The notes: generated by a model from the sequence alone, not told the origin. A DNA stretch of 64,000 nt from Closterium sp. NIES-65 (GCA_948144175.1 CANXME010000387.1:710501-774500), one strand, 5' to 3'; positions 41,701 to 54,200 are shown, counted from the first letter of the stretch. Program-made: numbers and translations.

Positions 41701-44561
41701 TCGCGCTAGACCCTTGGGGTTTTCGTTGACACGGCAAACCCCTGGGAGCAACCTGGGTTTGCTTCGAGAGTCCCAAATTGCAATCAACATATTGTTGTTC
41801 CCTGCTCTCCCATTCGACAAAAAAATACTGGCCAATCAGATTGCATCTCACTTCTCGTAACCACCCTTCGCAACCCAAACAGCACTCAAAACATCACCCC
41901 CGTCAACCTTAGTAAGCTTGGCCAGCGCGCCCCGCAATTTGGGCCGCGAGCTTTAATTCTGTCTAAACTTTGTTTTCTTCAATTCCGTCGACCCGCGAGG
42001 CTGGATTTCGACGCCGATTTCCTCACGTCGACAAGTGCCTCGTCGACGTGCAGTTGCGTGGAGCAGAAACAACACTTCAATTTCGACGAATTAATTTCGT
42101 CGAAAATCGACCCGTCGCACAGAGATTAGAGTCCCAGATAGAAGTTCCCGAAGTCGCCGATGACCACGAAATGAACACCGTTGTGCTCCGAAAAGCATGG
42201 CCGACTTTGCCCAAGCGAGGGCGGGGCCTTTTCTGTTGAACCGAACCAATCCAGCCTCATGGCGGACAGGTCATTCGTGAAACTGGCAAGTACACCGCCC
42301 CGTCCTGCTGACTGTGTGGCTTTGCTCACACACCACCCCCCAGCTGGGAAACCGTTGCTGTGGTGCATTGAGATGCTTCCTTACTCTCCTTCCTCATCCC
42401 GCCATCCCTCCCTTTCCCTCTTTCCTCCCTCCCTCTTCTCTCAGGCAGTGGGGGCGGCCACACTTGGGCCGGCCCAGCACGGTGTGGTTCCCCCCGGGCG
42501 CCGCGGCCAACGATGACAGGACCCCTCAGGTGCGCACAACATAAAAAAGCTTCTCACATGGTCACAACAGCACTTGATTCGTCGCCATGCTCAGCCATCA
42601 GCACCTGCACTGCACTGCTGCCAGGCACACGGTGCGCCTCTGCGCTTGCTTAATGGCTTTTTCTGTTTTCGCCCCTCCCCCTCCTTCCGCCGCTCTCAAT
42701 GACATGAAGGTGCGCTGGTGGGGGGCACATTGTTCAACTGTGCACTTGCGGATTCTTTTTCTTGCTCTCACCCCTCCCCGCCACCCCCCCCAGGACATTA
42801 AGGTGCGCTGGTGGCGGGTGCAGGTGGCGGACATCAACAGCGAATTTCTCAAAGCTGTTTTCACTCAATCCATGAATTCGCCTCCCACCTCTCTCCCTTC
42901 CCCCCACTGAAGGTGCACTGGTGGCGGGCGCAGGCGGTGCGCTTCATGCTGAGGTGGCCATCAGCCCATCTCTGCCACGTCATCAACCAACAGAGACACA
43001 CCGCCTACGGCATGCACGTCGCCAATCGAATCGCTCGCTTCGCCGAAACCCAATCAGATTTGATCGCTGCAATCAAAGCCACCTCTCACAACAGCACCAG
43101 CAGAGCCGCCAGCACAAACAGTACCCCGGGCACCAACAGCAGGAACAGCAGCACCAGCGCCAGCACCGAGAGCAGCGATGGCAGCCTGCCTGCGGAAGCG
43201 GCAGCAGTGGGTGGCATGTCATTTGCATCGCCTGGCGTGCGCGCCGTACTGGCTCGCGCACCCTGGCCGTTCCACTCCCCGGCCCCCTCCCTTGCCCCGG
43301 ACCGCCAGCAAGCAGCACTGGGAGAGGGGGTGCAGGGCGTGGGGATGGGTGGTGAGGCTGTGGGGGAATCGGGCAGTGGTGGTTGGAGGCGGTGCGATGC
43401 GGAGGGAGGAAGCAGTGGCCGTGCTGCCGAGGCTGTCAGCAGGCTGGCTGGTGAGGTGAGGCGAGGAGAGGAGAGGCGAGGAGAGGAGAGGCGAGGAGAG
43501 GAGAGGAGAGGCGAGGAGAGGAGAGGAGAGAAGAGGAGAGGAGAGGCGACGAGAGGAGAGGCGAGGAGAGGAGAGGAGAGGAGAGAAGAGGAGAGGAGAG
43601 GAGAGGAGAGGCGAGGAGAGGAGAGGAGGGATGAGGAGAGGGGGGTTGAGAAAAGCAACTGCGGAGGTGAATGAGGTGCTCAATCCCATTTCATGCGGAA
43701 CAGCATGCTGAAGCAACCCCACTGCCCCTCTCCATCTCCTTGTGCCCCCCTCTGATCGAGCAGGTGGCCCATGAGGCATACATGGTGCGACCGCTGGTGG
43801 CAGTGCATGTGAGGGGCAGCGACAAGGAGGAGGAGATGGGGCTGCTGGGGCTGCCCGTGTACATGTACTTCGCCCACCAGCTCCGCCTGCTGCTGCCCGA
43901 CCTCAGGCACGCGTGGATCAACACCGAGTCCCAGGTGCTTGCTGCATGGCGCCCTCACATGTGCTGCATGGCGCCCTCACATGTGCTGCATGGCGCCCTC
44001 ACATGTGCTGCATGGCGCCCTCACATGTGCTGCACAGCGCCTTCACATGTGCTGCACAGCGCCCTCACACACACCGGAGCACATACGTGCACATGCGAGT
44101 GCATGTGCTCTTGTTCGCCTTAGTTTTTCTTCACTTCCACCATGCAAGGCACGTGGCAGCATGCCTGCACATGTGTGTATCCAGTGAGCTGCAGGAATGT
44201 TTCTAAGTAAGTGGTTCACCCCACCGTTTCCCACCGTTAGCGGTTTCTCCGTGAATGATGTCGTATTCCCACATGTCCACACCCATCACGTCAGGCTGTG
44301 ATTGACAGCCTCACCTCGTACCGCGAGTGGACGTTTCTCTACAGCAGCAACGCGCGGCAAGCATCCTCTTCCAACAACACGAGGGAGTACGACGACAAGC
44401 AGTCCGTGGCGGCCAGCTTTGCCAGCCTTCTCATAGCGTCGCAGGCTGACGTGTTCATCGGCACTCTGGGCTCCAATTGGAGCCGCCTGATGAATGAGCT
44501 GCGCTCCACCAATGGCCGGCTCTTCAACACGTTCATTGCACTCAATGATGGGGAGTGGTGA
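38788..44561 (+). CDS. Alpha-1,6-fucosyltransferase-like (GT23-like) protein, copy 3, 9 exons
   Basis: Exons: 38788-39003, 39228-39440, 39683-39832, 40010-40112, 40444-40648, 42445-42529, 42913-43455, 43764-43934, 44295-44561. All phases agree, giving about 650 aa. The N-terminus has a strong signal anchor (WLRLLAAALLVLLVVA), fitting a type II Golgi enzyme. Key motifs: GVGSQVH and RTLVP (exons 3-4), QWDCYFFPIVAPDC (exon 5), HWWRAQAVRFMLRWP (exon 7a), AVHVRGSDKEEEMG and HAWINTES (exon 7b; compare HVRRTDK and RVYLATDD in FUT8), DVFIGTLGSNWSRLMNELRS (exon 8). Compared with copy 1 it has one additional intron inside exon 7. Exon 2 is nearly identical to that of copy 1, whereas exon 1 is unrelated beyond the last residues. 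Substrate unknown; GT23 placement rests on motifs. Confidence 0.78.
39885..40020 (+). repeat. About 60-bp repeats carrying the exon 4 acceptor and exon start of copy 3
   Basis: ACAGGTGCATGTGATG occurs three times (about 39889, 39947, 40007), each after a C/T-rich stretch. Only the last continues into exon 4 (GTGCATGTGATGACGTC). The first two are duplicated 3' splice sites plus the first exon bases. Confidence 0.85.
40649..40940 (+). repeat. Donor-anchored repeats and duplicated exon 5 end in intron 5 of copy 3
   Basis: Intron 5 starts at 40649 with GTGCGTGGGGGA repeated three times in part, then (GTGAGTGC)-type repeats (40703-40760). At about 40786-40838 lies a second, mutated copy of the last 50 bp of exon 5 (GGCATGCCGTACCTCGA ... 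GCCCTGTGCGTG). After that come further repeats of GGGGGAGTGCATGGGAT. Confidence 0.83.
41600..41952. mobile_element. 353-bp MITE with TTAA target duplication (piggyBac-like)
   Basis: Perfect terminal inverted repeats of 18 bp (AGCTCGCGGCCCAAATTG and its reverse complement) flanked by TTAA on both sides (41596-41599 and 41953-41956). Subterminal CAACCTTAGTAAGGTTG repeats occur at both ends. TTAA duplication suggests a piggyBac-type source, although the TIR does not start with the usual CCC. It is non-coding and lies in intron 5 of copy 3. Confidence 0.8.
42699..42912 (+). repeat. Two partial duplicates of the exon 7 start in intron 6 of copy 3
   Basis: GACATGAAGGTGCGCTGGTGG near 42700 and GACATTAAGGTGCGCTGGTG near 42794 both resemble the real exon 7a start (CACTGAAGGTGCACTGGTGG at 42905-42924), each preceded by a C/T-rich run. 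Together with 42913 this makes three acceptor-plus-exon-start copies at a spacing of about 90-120 bp. A similar decoy lies in copy 2, near 30010-29996. Confidence 0.8.
43456..43645 (+). repeat. GAGGAGAGGC purine repeat starting at the exon 7a donor of copy 3
   Basis: Exon 7a ends GGTGAG at 43455 and the intron begins GTGAGGCGAGGAGAGG. Irregular GAGGAGAGGC/GAGGAGAG repeats then run for about 190 bp. This array starts at the donor itself. It is a strong polypurine strand and may form a triplex. Confidence 0.85.
43935..44065 (+). repeat. 22-bp minisatellite, about 5 copies, starting at the exon 7b donor of copy 3
   Basis: The unit is GTGCTGCATGGCGCCCTCAC plus AT. The first unit is the intron start (CCCAG/GTGCTTGCTGCATGG at 43934/43935), so the array phase coincides with the splice donor. 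Confidence 0.88.
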
Positions 44562-45321
44562 TTGGAAACCACATGCTGAAATAGTGGAGGGTAAGCAATG
44601 AGCAAGGCCAGGAGAAAGACTGGCAGATTCGCGTTGTCACACCTTCCTTGCCGCCTGCTGCCCCATCCCCGCCTGTTGTCTCCCCCCTCCCTCATCGCCA
44701 CGCCCCATCCTTGCCGCGCTGGCCCATCCACGGGACTACATCACCGTCTATCCCAGGCCCCACCCTGCCTTCGCCCACTCCCAGCCGCTGCACTTCCAAA
44801 CCCACCCCCTCCACTCACCCGTCCACAATCTCAGCACTCAACTCAGCGGTTGGTAATACCCACTTGGACCTTTGAGTTGCTGCTGCAACTGGGATGACCG
44901 CAGCAGCATGAGCACCGTACGGGCTCTCGTCGCTGAGCAGCAGTCGCTAGATCAGCCAATGTGTGAGCCATACTGTAACAGATGGTACTAACCACCAACA
45001 ACAGATCGGAGAATCTCAGAATGTACCCCACTAACCATCATGCTTCTTCTTGATGGCACAGCATTGTCATCAAGGCATATGGTTCTCTTCTCCAGTTGTC
45101 ATTGCTAGGTTTCCTTCATCCATTCATTCATTGCAAGACGGCTACAGAACAAAGGCCAAAAGTAGATTGCCTGCACGTCTCACAGGTTCCCACAAAGAGG
45201 GTTGATAAGGAAAAGGAAAAGCGAGAGAGAAAAACAAAACAAAACAACAAATTGGCAAGCAAACTAGTCAAATTGGCAAGCAAACTAGTCAAATAAGCAA
45301 GCAAACAAAGAGACTCTCAAG
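44562..45321. other. Spacer after copy 3, no gene seen
   Basis: Probable 3' UTR of copy 3, then unique sequence. A short tandem repeat (AATTGGCAAGCAAACTAGTC, near 45249-45290) lies just before the CA-repeat tract. Confidence 0.5.
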
Positions 45322-45950
<629 letters not shown>

Positions 45951-46273
45951 GCCGACCCAGGAAGCGGTAGCGACAACAGATGTTGCTCCCAGAAGAACGG
46001 TCGACGTGGCAGCTGCTGCGACGCACCCCCTGACCCAGCTCCTCCAGCACGAACGCCAGGACCGCCAGTCCCAGGAACACCTCTAGCACCATCACGACCA
46101 ACACTCTCAAAATCAGCACCTCTGGCTCCAGCTCTAGCACCTCCAGCTCCAACACCTCTATCTCCAACACCAGTCTCGCCTGTACCCTCAGTGCCGTACA
46201 ACACCCTTCCTCCGGCACCTGCTCTACTTCCTGTTGCCATTCTGCTTTCTTTCCTTGCGTGTGGTGCTTCACC

Positions 46274-47579
46274 TCAGCCACTCCCTACCCCCTCCTGTGT
46301 CCGTGCTCGAGCAACTTGAGCTCGGGTCACAGGACCACTCTGCTGAGGCTTAGCTCCTTGGATCACTGCCGTGTTGGTCTGACGCTCCTTCAGCTGCGCT
46401 CCCTTCTCGTTCTCCAGTCCCAGCACCCCGGATGGGCGCACTTCCTTTACCCTCCAACTTTCTGTCCCCAACCCAACATCCAGCGTGTCTTGCTTCGCCC
46501 GTTTTAGGTACACTTCTTGACCCTCGTTGACTCCCTTCTTTGCCTTTCCCGACCCCTGTTGCTGCAGCTGCTCATAGCGTCTCGCATCCCTCAGCTGCTC
46601 GGTGGGGAGGTTTTCCACTGCTGCTGGCATCATGACCCGCAGGTACCTTGCTCTGACTTCAGTTAGTGCCATCCGGTTATCTATGGTGCACGCTGTTACT
46701 GTATCTGTCAGGACCCGTGGAGCTCCCACAGGCAGTACTAGCTCGCATCCGAACAAGAGGCTGTACAATGAGTGATCTTGCTGGGCTGCTTGCTTCCCAA
46801 ACTGGTACCCTGCTGCAATCCAATGCAGCTCGTCATCCCAGTCCCTCCTTTCCCCATATGCCCGCAATCCTCCCTTTATGGTCTGCACCAAGCGCGCAGT
46901 TAACCCGTCACTCTGAGGATGGTAGCGGGAGGTGCGGGGTGGGTTATGCCTGCCTCCTCTAGCGTTTTCTTGAACTCCCCTTGGCATTCATTCCCCTGGT
47001 CCGTGAGGATCTCTCCGCACACCCCAAATCTGCACAGCACTTTCTCCTTAAACGCTGTTGCTACATGCCTTGAGTTTTTGCTTGGGATCACCCTGACCTC
47101 TAACCACTTGCTCACGTGCTCCACCATGAGCACAATGTATTGTTTCCCTCCTCGACTCCGGAGCAACTCTCCCGCCAAATCCAGGGACCACCTAAAGCCC
47201 AGGCCGCGGATGTGCAGCGTCTGCAGCTCGGCCTTAGCTTGCATCAGGTTCGCCCTGCTTCTATAGCATGCTTCACAACTCTCCACCCTCTTCTTCACCT
47301 GCATTTGCATTCCTTCCCACCACCAATGTGTCTTCAACAGCTGCACGTCCTTTCATGCCCATAGTGGCCCAGCTTGGTGTGCACTTCTTGTATCACTGCC
47401 TCCCTCTCGCCTGGTGCTGGCACTAGCTTCCACCCATCCTCCGTCTGCATTTGCAGCTGCTGATGGTACTACCTGTAGTGGTGCCCCGTTGCCCTTACCC
47501 TCTCCGTCATCTCCTCATCCTCATCCGTTTCTGCCTTCACCCACCCGATAGCCGGTTCATCCTCCCAGATGACTTTCCT

Positions 47580-47631
<52 letters not shown>

Positions 47632-50600
47632 ACCTCTACCTGCTTTGCCAGCAGGATCAGTGTCGTCGTGGGCTCTGGTGGTGGCGGGTTGCGGGAGAGG
47701 CCGTCCATGTGCTGCAAGGTTTTCCCGGGCCTGTGCCGGATTCTGAAGTCGTACTCCAGTATTATTCATGGCCCACCGTGCGTTCCAGTCTGTTAGCCTC
47801 GGTGTGGTCATCAACCACGTTATTGGCTGGTGGTCCGTCACCAAACTCACGGCCCTCTAGGTACACCCTGAAGTGGCCCACAGCCCATACTGCTGCTAAT
47901 CCTTCCCCTATGTATGAGATGTACTGTACCTCTGCCGAGTTACACCTCCTGCTCGCATATGCTACCACTTTCTCATCCCCCTCTACTTCCTCGCAGAGTA
48001 TGGCCCCCATTCCTTGGCTGCTCCAGTCGGCCGACAGTTGCAGCACTGTTGCTGTCTTTACCGCTATCATCAACTCCTTTAGTGCCTCCTTCTGTGCTTC
48101 TCTCCTGTCCTCCCTCAGCATCCCATTCAGCACCATGGCTTGTTTGCTGAAGTTGGGCACTAACCGCTTGTAGTAGTTTAGGAAGCCCAGCGCTGCCTGC
48201 AGCCCCGACTTATCCTTGGGCTCCCGCAGCTTGTCCATGACCTCGACCTTGGTCTGTTGAATCCCAATCTGCCCCCCTGTTTCCTCGTATCCCAGGTACA
48301 GTATGGTCTGCTCTCCCCACCTACACTTCTTCGGGTGGCAGGTGAGTCCTACCCCCTCTATTGCACTCAATGTCCTCTCCACATCCTATAAGTGCTGTTG
48401 CTCTGTGGCGCTGAAGATCACCACTTCGTCAATGTAGCATGCACCACACTCCACACCACACAGGACTGCATCCATGACCCTCTGAACACAGCAAAGGCGT
48501 TCCTCAATCAAAGGGCATGTACAACCACTCGTACAGCCCATCTGGCCCATGAAAAGCAGTCTAATCGACATCTTCCTCTCTAATCTTGATCTGATTGAAC
48601 CCTTGTCGCAGGTCCAGCGTCGTGAACAAGACCCCGTCCGCCAGCTTATCAAAATTCTCTTCTACCATCGGCATCGGGTACCTGTCCGGTATGGTGATTT
48701 TGTTGAGTGCCCTATAATCACCACACATCCTCCTGCTCAGAATTTCCCCCATCAGGTCCTTTCTTGCAGCTACCACGGTCGGTGTAGCGTACTCCGACTC
48801 TAACCGCCTAATCAGCCCCGCTTCCAGCAGCTCTTTGATCTTCTCCTTACAAATCTCCTCATCCCCATGTGGCATCTTCCTCCTTCGGTGGAACACGGGC
48901 TCCGTGCTACTCAACTTCAGCTCCATCTCCTTTACCTTGCACCTTCCCAACTCTTGCAGGTTGAAGGCGAAGCACTTCCTGTGCTTGGCCAGCAGCTGTT
49001 GCGTGGCTTCCTTCCCCTCCTCACTAATCGTGTCTCCTATTGTCCACCTTTCTTTCTCTCCCTCCTGGCAGCTCCATGCTCCTTGTAGGGCGGACGCAGC
49101 CTCCTTCTCTTCTTCCCCGTGCCCCCAGCTCGGAACCGTCTCTCGCCACATCCGCTGAACCAGCCACCTCAGCATGTGGCTGTTCATGGCATTCCCTAGC
49201 GCCCTCCTCCTCTCTCCCTCGCTCACTCCCAGGGCTGCCGTGGCATCCTCTCCATATCCCATGGCTAGCTCCCGTTCCAGCGCGGTTGGCTCCTCCCACT
49301 GCCGTTTCTTGTGGTCATACACCAGGCCTGGCCTCGGCTTCTCTCCTTCCCACTTACAACCGGCTGCCCCCTCATTGGCGACCAGGGTGGGCGGAGCTCG
49401 TCTGTCCTGCCCCACCTGGTTGCATGGGTATAGTCTTCTGTAGCTTTTCCTGCACACCGATGCTGGGGTCCATCCGAGCTCTAGGATGTCCTGTACTTTC
49501 CTCCCCGAATCTATCCTCACCCCATCTGCCTCCTCCTGCTGCTTCTGCACTGGCACAACATTCTGCCAGTACATCCGTAGCCGATGTGCATACAACCCTA
49601 CCCTTGCCGCATCACAACTCACCCCCTTGCCCAACTGTTTCTTTATCCCTTCCTTCACCAGCCAAATTGGCTCTCTGCTGTCCCTTTCCAAGTCAAGATT
49701 CTCTAGTAGGTACGCCACCCTGCCTTGCCACCCTGCCTTGCCTCTCCTGCAGCCTATCCAAAATGCAGAACAGGTCCTCCACCAGTGTCGTCCTAGGGTC
49801 CAGTTCTCCTTTCCCCTTTCCCGCCCATGATACCCCTTGACATTCCCATCCTGCCACTAGCAGGTCCACCTGCCCCCAGGTGTCCACCTCTGCCTCTGTC
49901 ACTTCCCTCACATCATGAATGGTTCTGCCCATTGCCCCCTGAATCATTTCACTGCTCAGGAACTCCGGGAACTCTGCATGTAACTTCCACGCGTGGTGCT
50001 CAACCATCTTCCTTACTGCTAGCAACTTGTCTACGTATATCCACTGCCTCACCGCAATTCCACTGCCACTAGCCCTGCCCCAATTCCCCCATATAGCTCC
50101 ACCAGTCGGATAGGTTGCTGCCATTTTGCCTGTTGCCTCTGCTCGTCCATGTGCTTCATCTTGAGCACTCCCCCTGTTTTAGTCGGTCCTCTCTGTCCCC
50201 TTGCCTGCTGCTCCCCTAGTGTCTGCCCCGCAGTGGCCTGGTACGACCTCTTTGGCTCCATCTTCACGAACTGCCCGAGCAGCTGCCCCAGGGGCCTCTC
50301 CTTTTTCCAGTATCTCGTCCGAAACTCCTCTCTCCGTCCATGTGCATGTTGTCATCCCCACCGCATATACCAGCTCTGTGCCTACCAGCACATCAAAGTC
50401 TTCCGAGTCCAAGATACCGCACTTCATCCTAATCTTGGTCTCATGCTCCTCCCCCGGCAGCAACGTCAGTTCTATGGGTGTTCGCGTGCACGGCATCCAC
50501 TTCGGTTCCCCCCCTTCGGCCATCATCACCAGCATTCCCTTCGCCACGTGCTTCTCTAAGACCATCAACCCTAACTTCTCAGCCATGCCCTTGCCCATCA

Positions 50601-50661
50601 TCACACTTTGTGCCCCGGTATCTATGATGGCCGTGCTCACCCTCTCCCCTTCCACTTTCAT
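46274..50661 (-). pseudogene. Ty3/gypsy pol (protease, RT, RNase H, integrase), broken
   Basis: Protease: STAIIDTGAQSVMMGKGMA near 50635-50580, continuing through DVLVGTELVYAVGM. RT: SEYATPTVVAARKDLMG, CGDYRALNKITIPDRYPMPM and TTLDLRQGFNQIKI (48830-48600), then CYIDEVVIFS near 48430, where the catalytic YxDD reads YIDE. RNase H: LQLSADWSSQGMGAIL and VVAYASRRCNSAEVQY (48030-47900). Integrase: HWWWEGMQMQVKK with paired Cys, RWSLDLAGELL, and ILTDQGNECQGEF (47320-46960), then YHPQSDGLTARLVQT in another frame. Frame changes near 48560, 48385 and 46950 and a 50-bp poly-C tract between RNase H and integrase show it is dead. Confidence 0.85.
47582..47631. repeat. Poly(C) homopolymer, about 50 bp
   Basis: An uninterrupted run of C on the plus strand (G on the coding strand) inside the gypsy pol remnant. 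It is among several long G/C homopolymers here (about 9653-9680, 31635-31652, 63787-63806). Its length may be affected by sequencing error. Confidence 0.9.
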
Positions 50662-50767
50662 TGCATCCTCCTTTTACCAGCAGCACAGAGGTCTGACATG
50701 CAAACCTCTCCTGTGGGTGGCGCGGTGGAGGATTTTTCTGCTCCTGCCCTTTTGCTTCTGTTCCTCA

Positions 50768-51000
<233 letters not shown>

Positions 51001-51206
51001 CACCCCCATAGGCAAAGTGGGGGAGAACAAGGGGTCACAAGACCAGTCAAGAAAAGCAAAGCAAGCTCAGGGTGGATCACAAAGTCACCACACAGTCCGA
51101 GCACAAGAGCAGGGCCAGAGGCCAGTTCACATGCAGGAGTACAGACATATATATAAAACTAGACAAGCAAGAGCAGGTATATATATATGTCACAGTACAA
51201 GTGAAG

Positions 51207-54200
51207 TCAAGAGGAGAGCAAGTGAGGCAAGACAGGCACAAGACCCAGCTGGGTGCAAAAGCGCTGATGGTCACAAGGCGCGAGTGCCTTGGTGAACACA
51301 TCAGCAGTGTTGGCCTCAGAGGCCACGTACGCAAGTCGCAACTGACCACGCTGCTGCAGCTCACGAGCAAGGATAGCGCGAAGAGCAATGTGCTTCATTC
51401 TGTGCTCAAGTCTGTGCTCCCGACACAAGGCCAGCATGGCCTTATTGTCTACGTACAGCACTGGAGGAGAACGAGGCGGCTCTCCAAGGTCAGTCAGCAG
51501 GTAGGTGAGCCAGCGAAGCTCCTGTGCAGCGTAGATGTCGGCCTCACAACTGGAGCCGAGAACCGAAGACGAGCGAGTAGACCGCCACGAGACAGAGCCG
51601 GAACCAAGGCTGAAGGTGTAACCCTGTGACGACCGCTGCGTAGCCTGGTCGTCAGCCCAAGAAGCGTCCGCGTGGCTGGTAAAGACCACTGGACTCCGCC
51701 CTCCAAGCACTAGCCCCATGCCCGACGTACTGCACAGGTAGCGCAATACCCTCTTCGCTGCAGCCATGTGCTCTGGTCTGTGTCTCCCAGGAGCAACATA
51801 GCGTGCAAGAATGCTCAGAGGGTATGCAAGGTCAGGTCGTGTGCAGGTCATCAGGTACATGAGGCAGCCAACAAGCTCTGCATACGGACCACTCGACTCT
51901 ACGGACTCATCCGAAGGCAGAGCTGAGAGTGAGTGGCGAGTAGGAAGAGGAGTGGCCTGAGGCGAGGAGTACGTGAAGCCGAAGCGCTGAAGGACCTGCT
52001 GCACCATGTGTGACTGAGTCAAGGTAATGGTGCGGCGTGCTCTGTCCCGAGTGATCTGCAAGCCAAGGTAGCTGCGCAGTTCACCCAGGTCTGTGCACGT
52101 GTGTCTCTTCAGCAGCTCGGACTTCACGTAGGCGAGTCCAGCAGTGTCCGCTGTGGCAAAGACCAAGTCGTCGACGTACACGAGGATGTAGAACGGCGGC
52201 AGGGAAGTGTCGGTGCGAAGAAACAGCGACGGGTCAGCAGTAGAAGGAGCAAACCCAAGAGCCGCAAGCGTAGTCCTCAGTGTGTCGTGCCACTCACGCA
52301 GTGCCTGGCGGAGACCGTAGACTGGCCGTCGGAGGCTCCACTGGGTGCCAGGAGGGAAAGTCCCAGTGAAGCCAGGTGGACGGCGAAGCGAGATCTCCTC
52401 GTGCAGGCTACCCTGCAAGAACGCAGTGCTAAAGTCGAGAGAGTGAAGCTCGTAGTCGCGCTGAGCGGCTATGTGCAGCAGCACCCGAAGAGTAGTCATC
52501 TTCGGGGTGGGAGAGAAGGTCTGAAAGTAGTCAACTCCCTGCCGCTGACTGAAGCCACGAGCAACGTACCGTGCCTTGAAGACAGGTGGAGAGCCCGGCG
52601 GCCGCTTCACCCTGAAGATCCACATGCCACTGACGATGTTCGCCCCAGGAGGGGGAACCGCGTCAACGTAGGTGCCTGTGGACTTCCAGGAAGCCATCTC
52701 TGCATCCATAGCTGCCTGCCACTGAGAGGAGTAGGGACCCTCTACGGCCTCCGCGTAAGAACGCGGAGTCGGGATGTCTAGTGCATCCGGGTCTCCCTCA
52801 GGGGCAAGCAGTACAGACGCGAGATGAGGTGAAGCAGCCGCTAGACACTGTAACTCCTCCTGCCTATCCTCTAGGACGTCCGTGCCAAGAGCACACTCAC
52901 CCCCGACGGACGGAGGACAGACAGACGCAGACTCAGCAACAAGACTAGCAGCGTAGTCGAGACGACAGCGAGCAGCAAAGTCGACGAGCTCAGCGACTAG
53001 AGCAGACGCAGCAGTGGACTCAAAAGAGGAGTCAGTGACGACAGTAGCAAGCAGACGCGTGACAGTAGGACTGGCAGCACGAAGAGAGTCCGACTCAGGG
53101 TCGGCAAGCGCAGGAAGAGAGGATTCAGGAGGAGAAGGCAAAGGGGCACGCAGAGGAGCAGTGGACGGACGCAAAGACATCCGGTGCGTGCCAGGGACAG
53201 GAGGAGGACGCTGACGCGAACTGCGACCACTAGCGCGAGCAGCACGAACAGGCGACGCGGGACGAGACGCAGGCTCACGACGCTCAGCAAGACCTCCAGT
53301 AGGACCAGTGTAAGGAGAGGGAGCAGGCAGTGGAGAGGAAGGCTCCAGCAGGGACTGCGACTGGACAGGCGGTGGACCCTCTACTGGAGGAGAAAGACCA
53401 AGAACCTGCTGCAGGAGCGGAACGAAGTACGGCCGAGGCCGCGCGGCAGCTCCAGACTCAGCAGGGACAGCACCAGCACCCTCAGCGACAGCACCAGCGC
53501 CACCCACACCTCCAGCGGCAGGACCAACAGCAGTAGGCTCAGCACCAACGCCCTCAGCAGCTCCAGCTCCAGGAGGACCAGCAGGTCCAGCAGCTCCGGG
53601 ACCGGCAGCACCCGCACCCTCGACGGTCGAAGAAGCTCCAGCTCCAGCTCCAGCAGCACCTCCAGACTCAGCAGCACGCCTCCAGCGGCGAGCGAACCAC
53701 TCGCGCAGCTCCTGTGGAGAGAGGGGCTCCCGGCGAGACGCAGCAGCAGGAGAAACCCCAGGCTCAGCAGCTCCAGACGCAGCACCCCCAGGCTCAGCAG
53801 CTCCCAGCTCAGCACCCCCAGGCTCAGCAGCTCCCGACCCAGCACCCCCAGACTCAGCACCTCCAGGCAGAGCACCCCCCGGCTCAGCACCCCCAGGCTC
53901 CGCACCCTCCGCAGTAGCACCCTCAGGCCCAGCACCCCCAGCAGTAGCACCCCCAGGCTCAGCACCCCCGCGCACAGCACCCCCAGAGTCAGCACCCCCA
54001 GGCTCAGCACCCGCAGCAGCACCAGAGTCACCAGTAACCTCGACCGGGTCAACGGCGTCTACCTGGGACACACCTGAGGGGGCAGGAACCTGAGGGGGGA
54101 GGGGGTCTACCGGGGGGGGAACCGGCACAAGGAAGTCCGGGGGAGGGGGGAGGGAAGGAGTGCGGTAGGGGAAGAGACGGTAGAAGGGGACCGACGCGTC

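Noticed and set aside
45090-45320. Gypsy LTR next to the CA repeat
   Set aside because: No matching second copy and no TG...CA ends with TSD could be found.
53184-54077. Ser/Arg/Thr-rich plus-strand ORF
   Set aside because: Antisense of the GGAEP-type linker in copia B.
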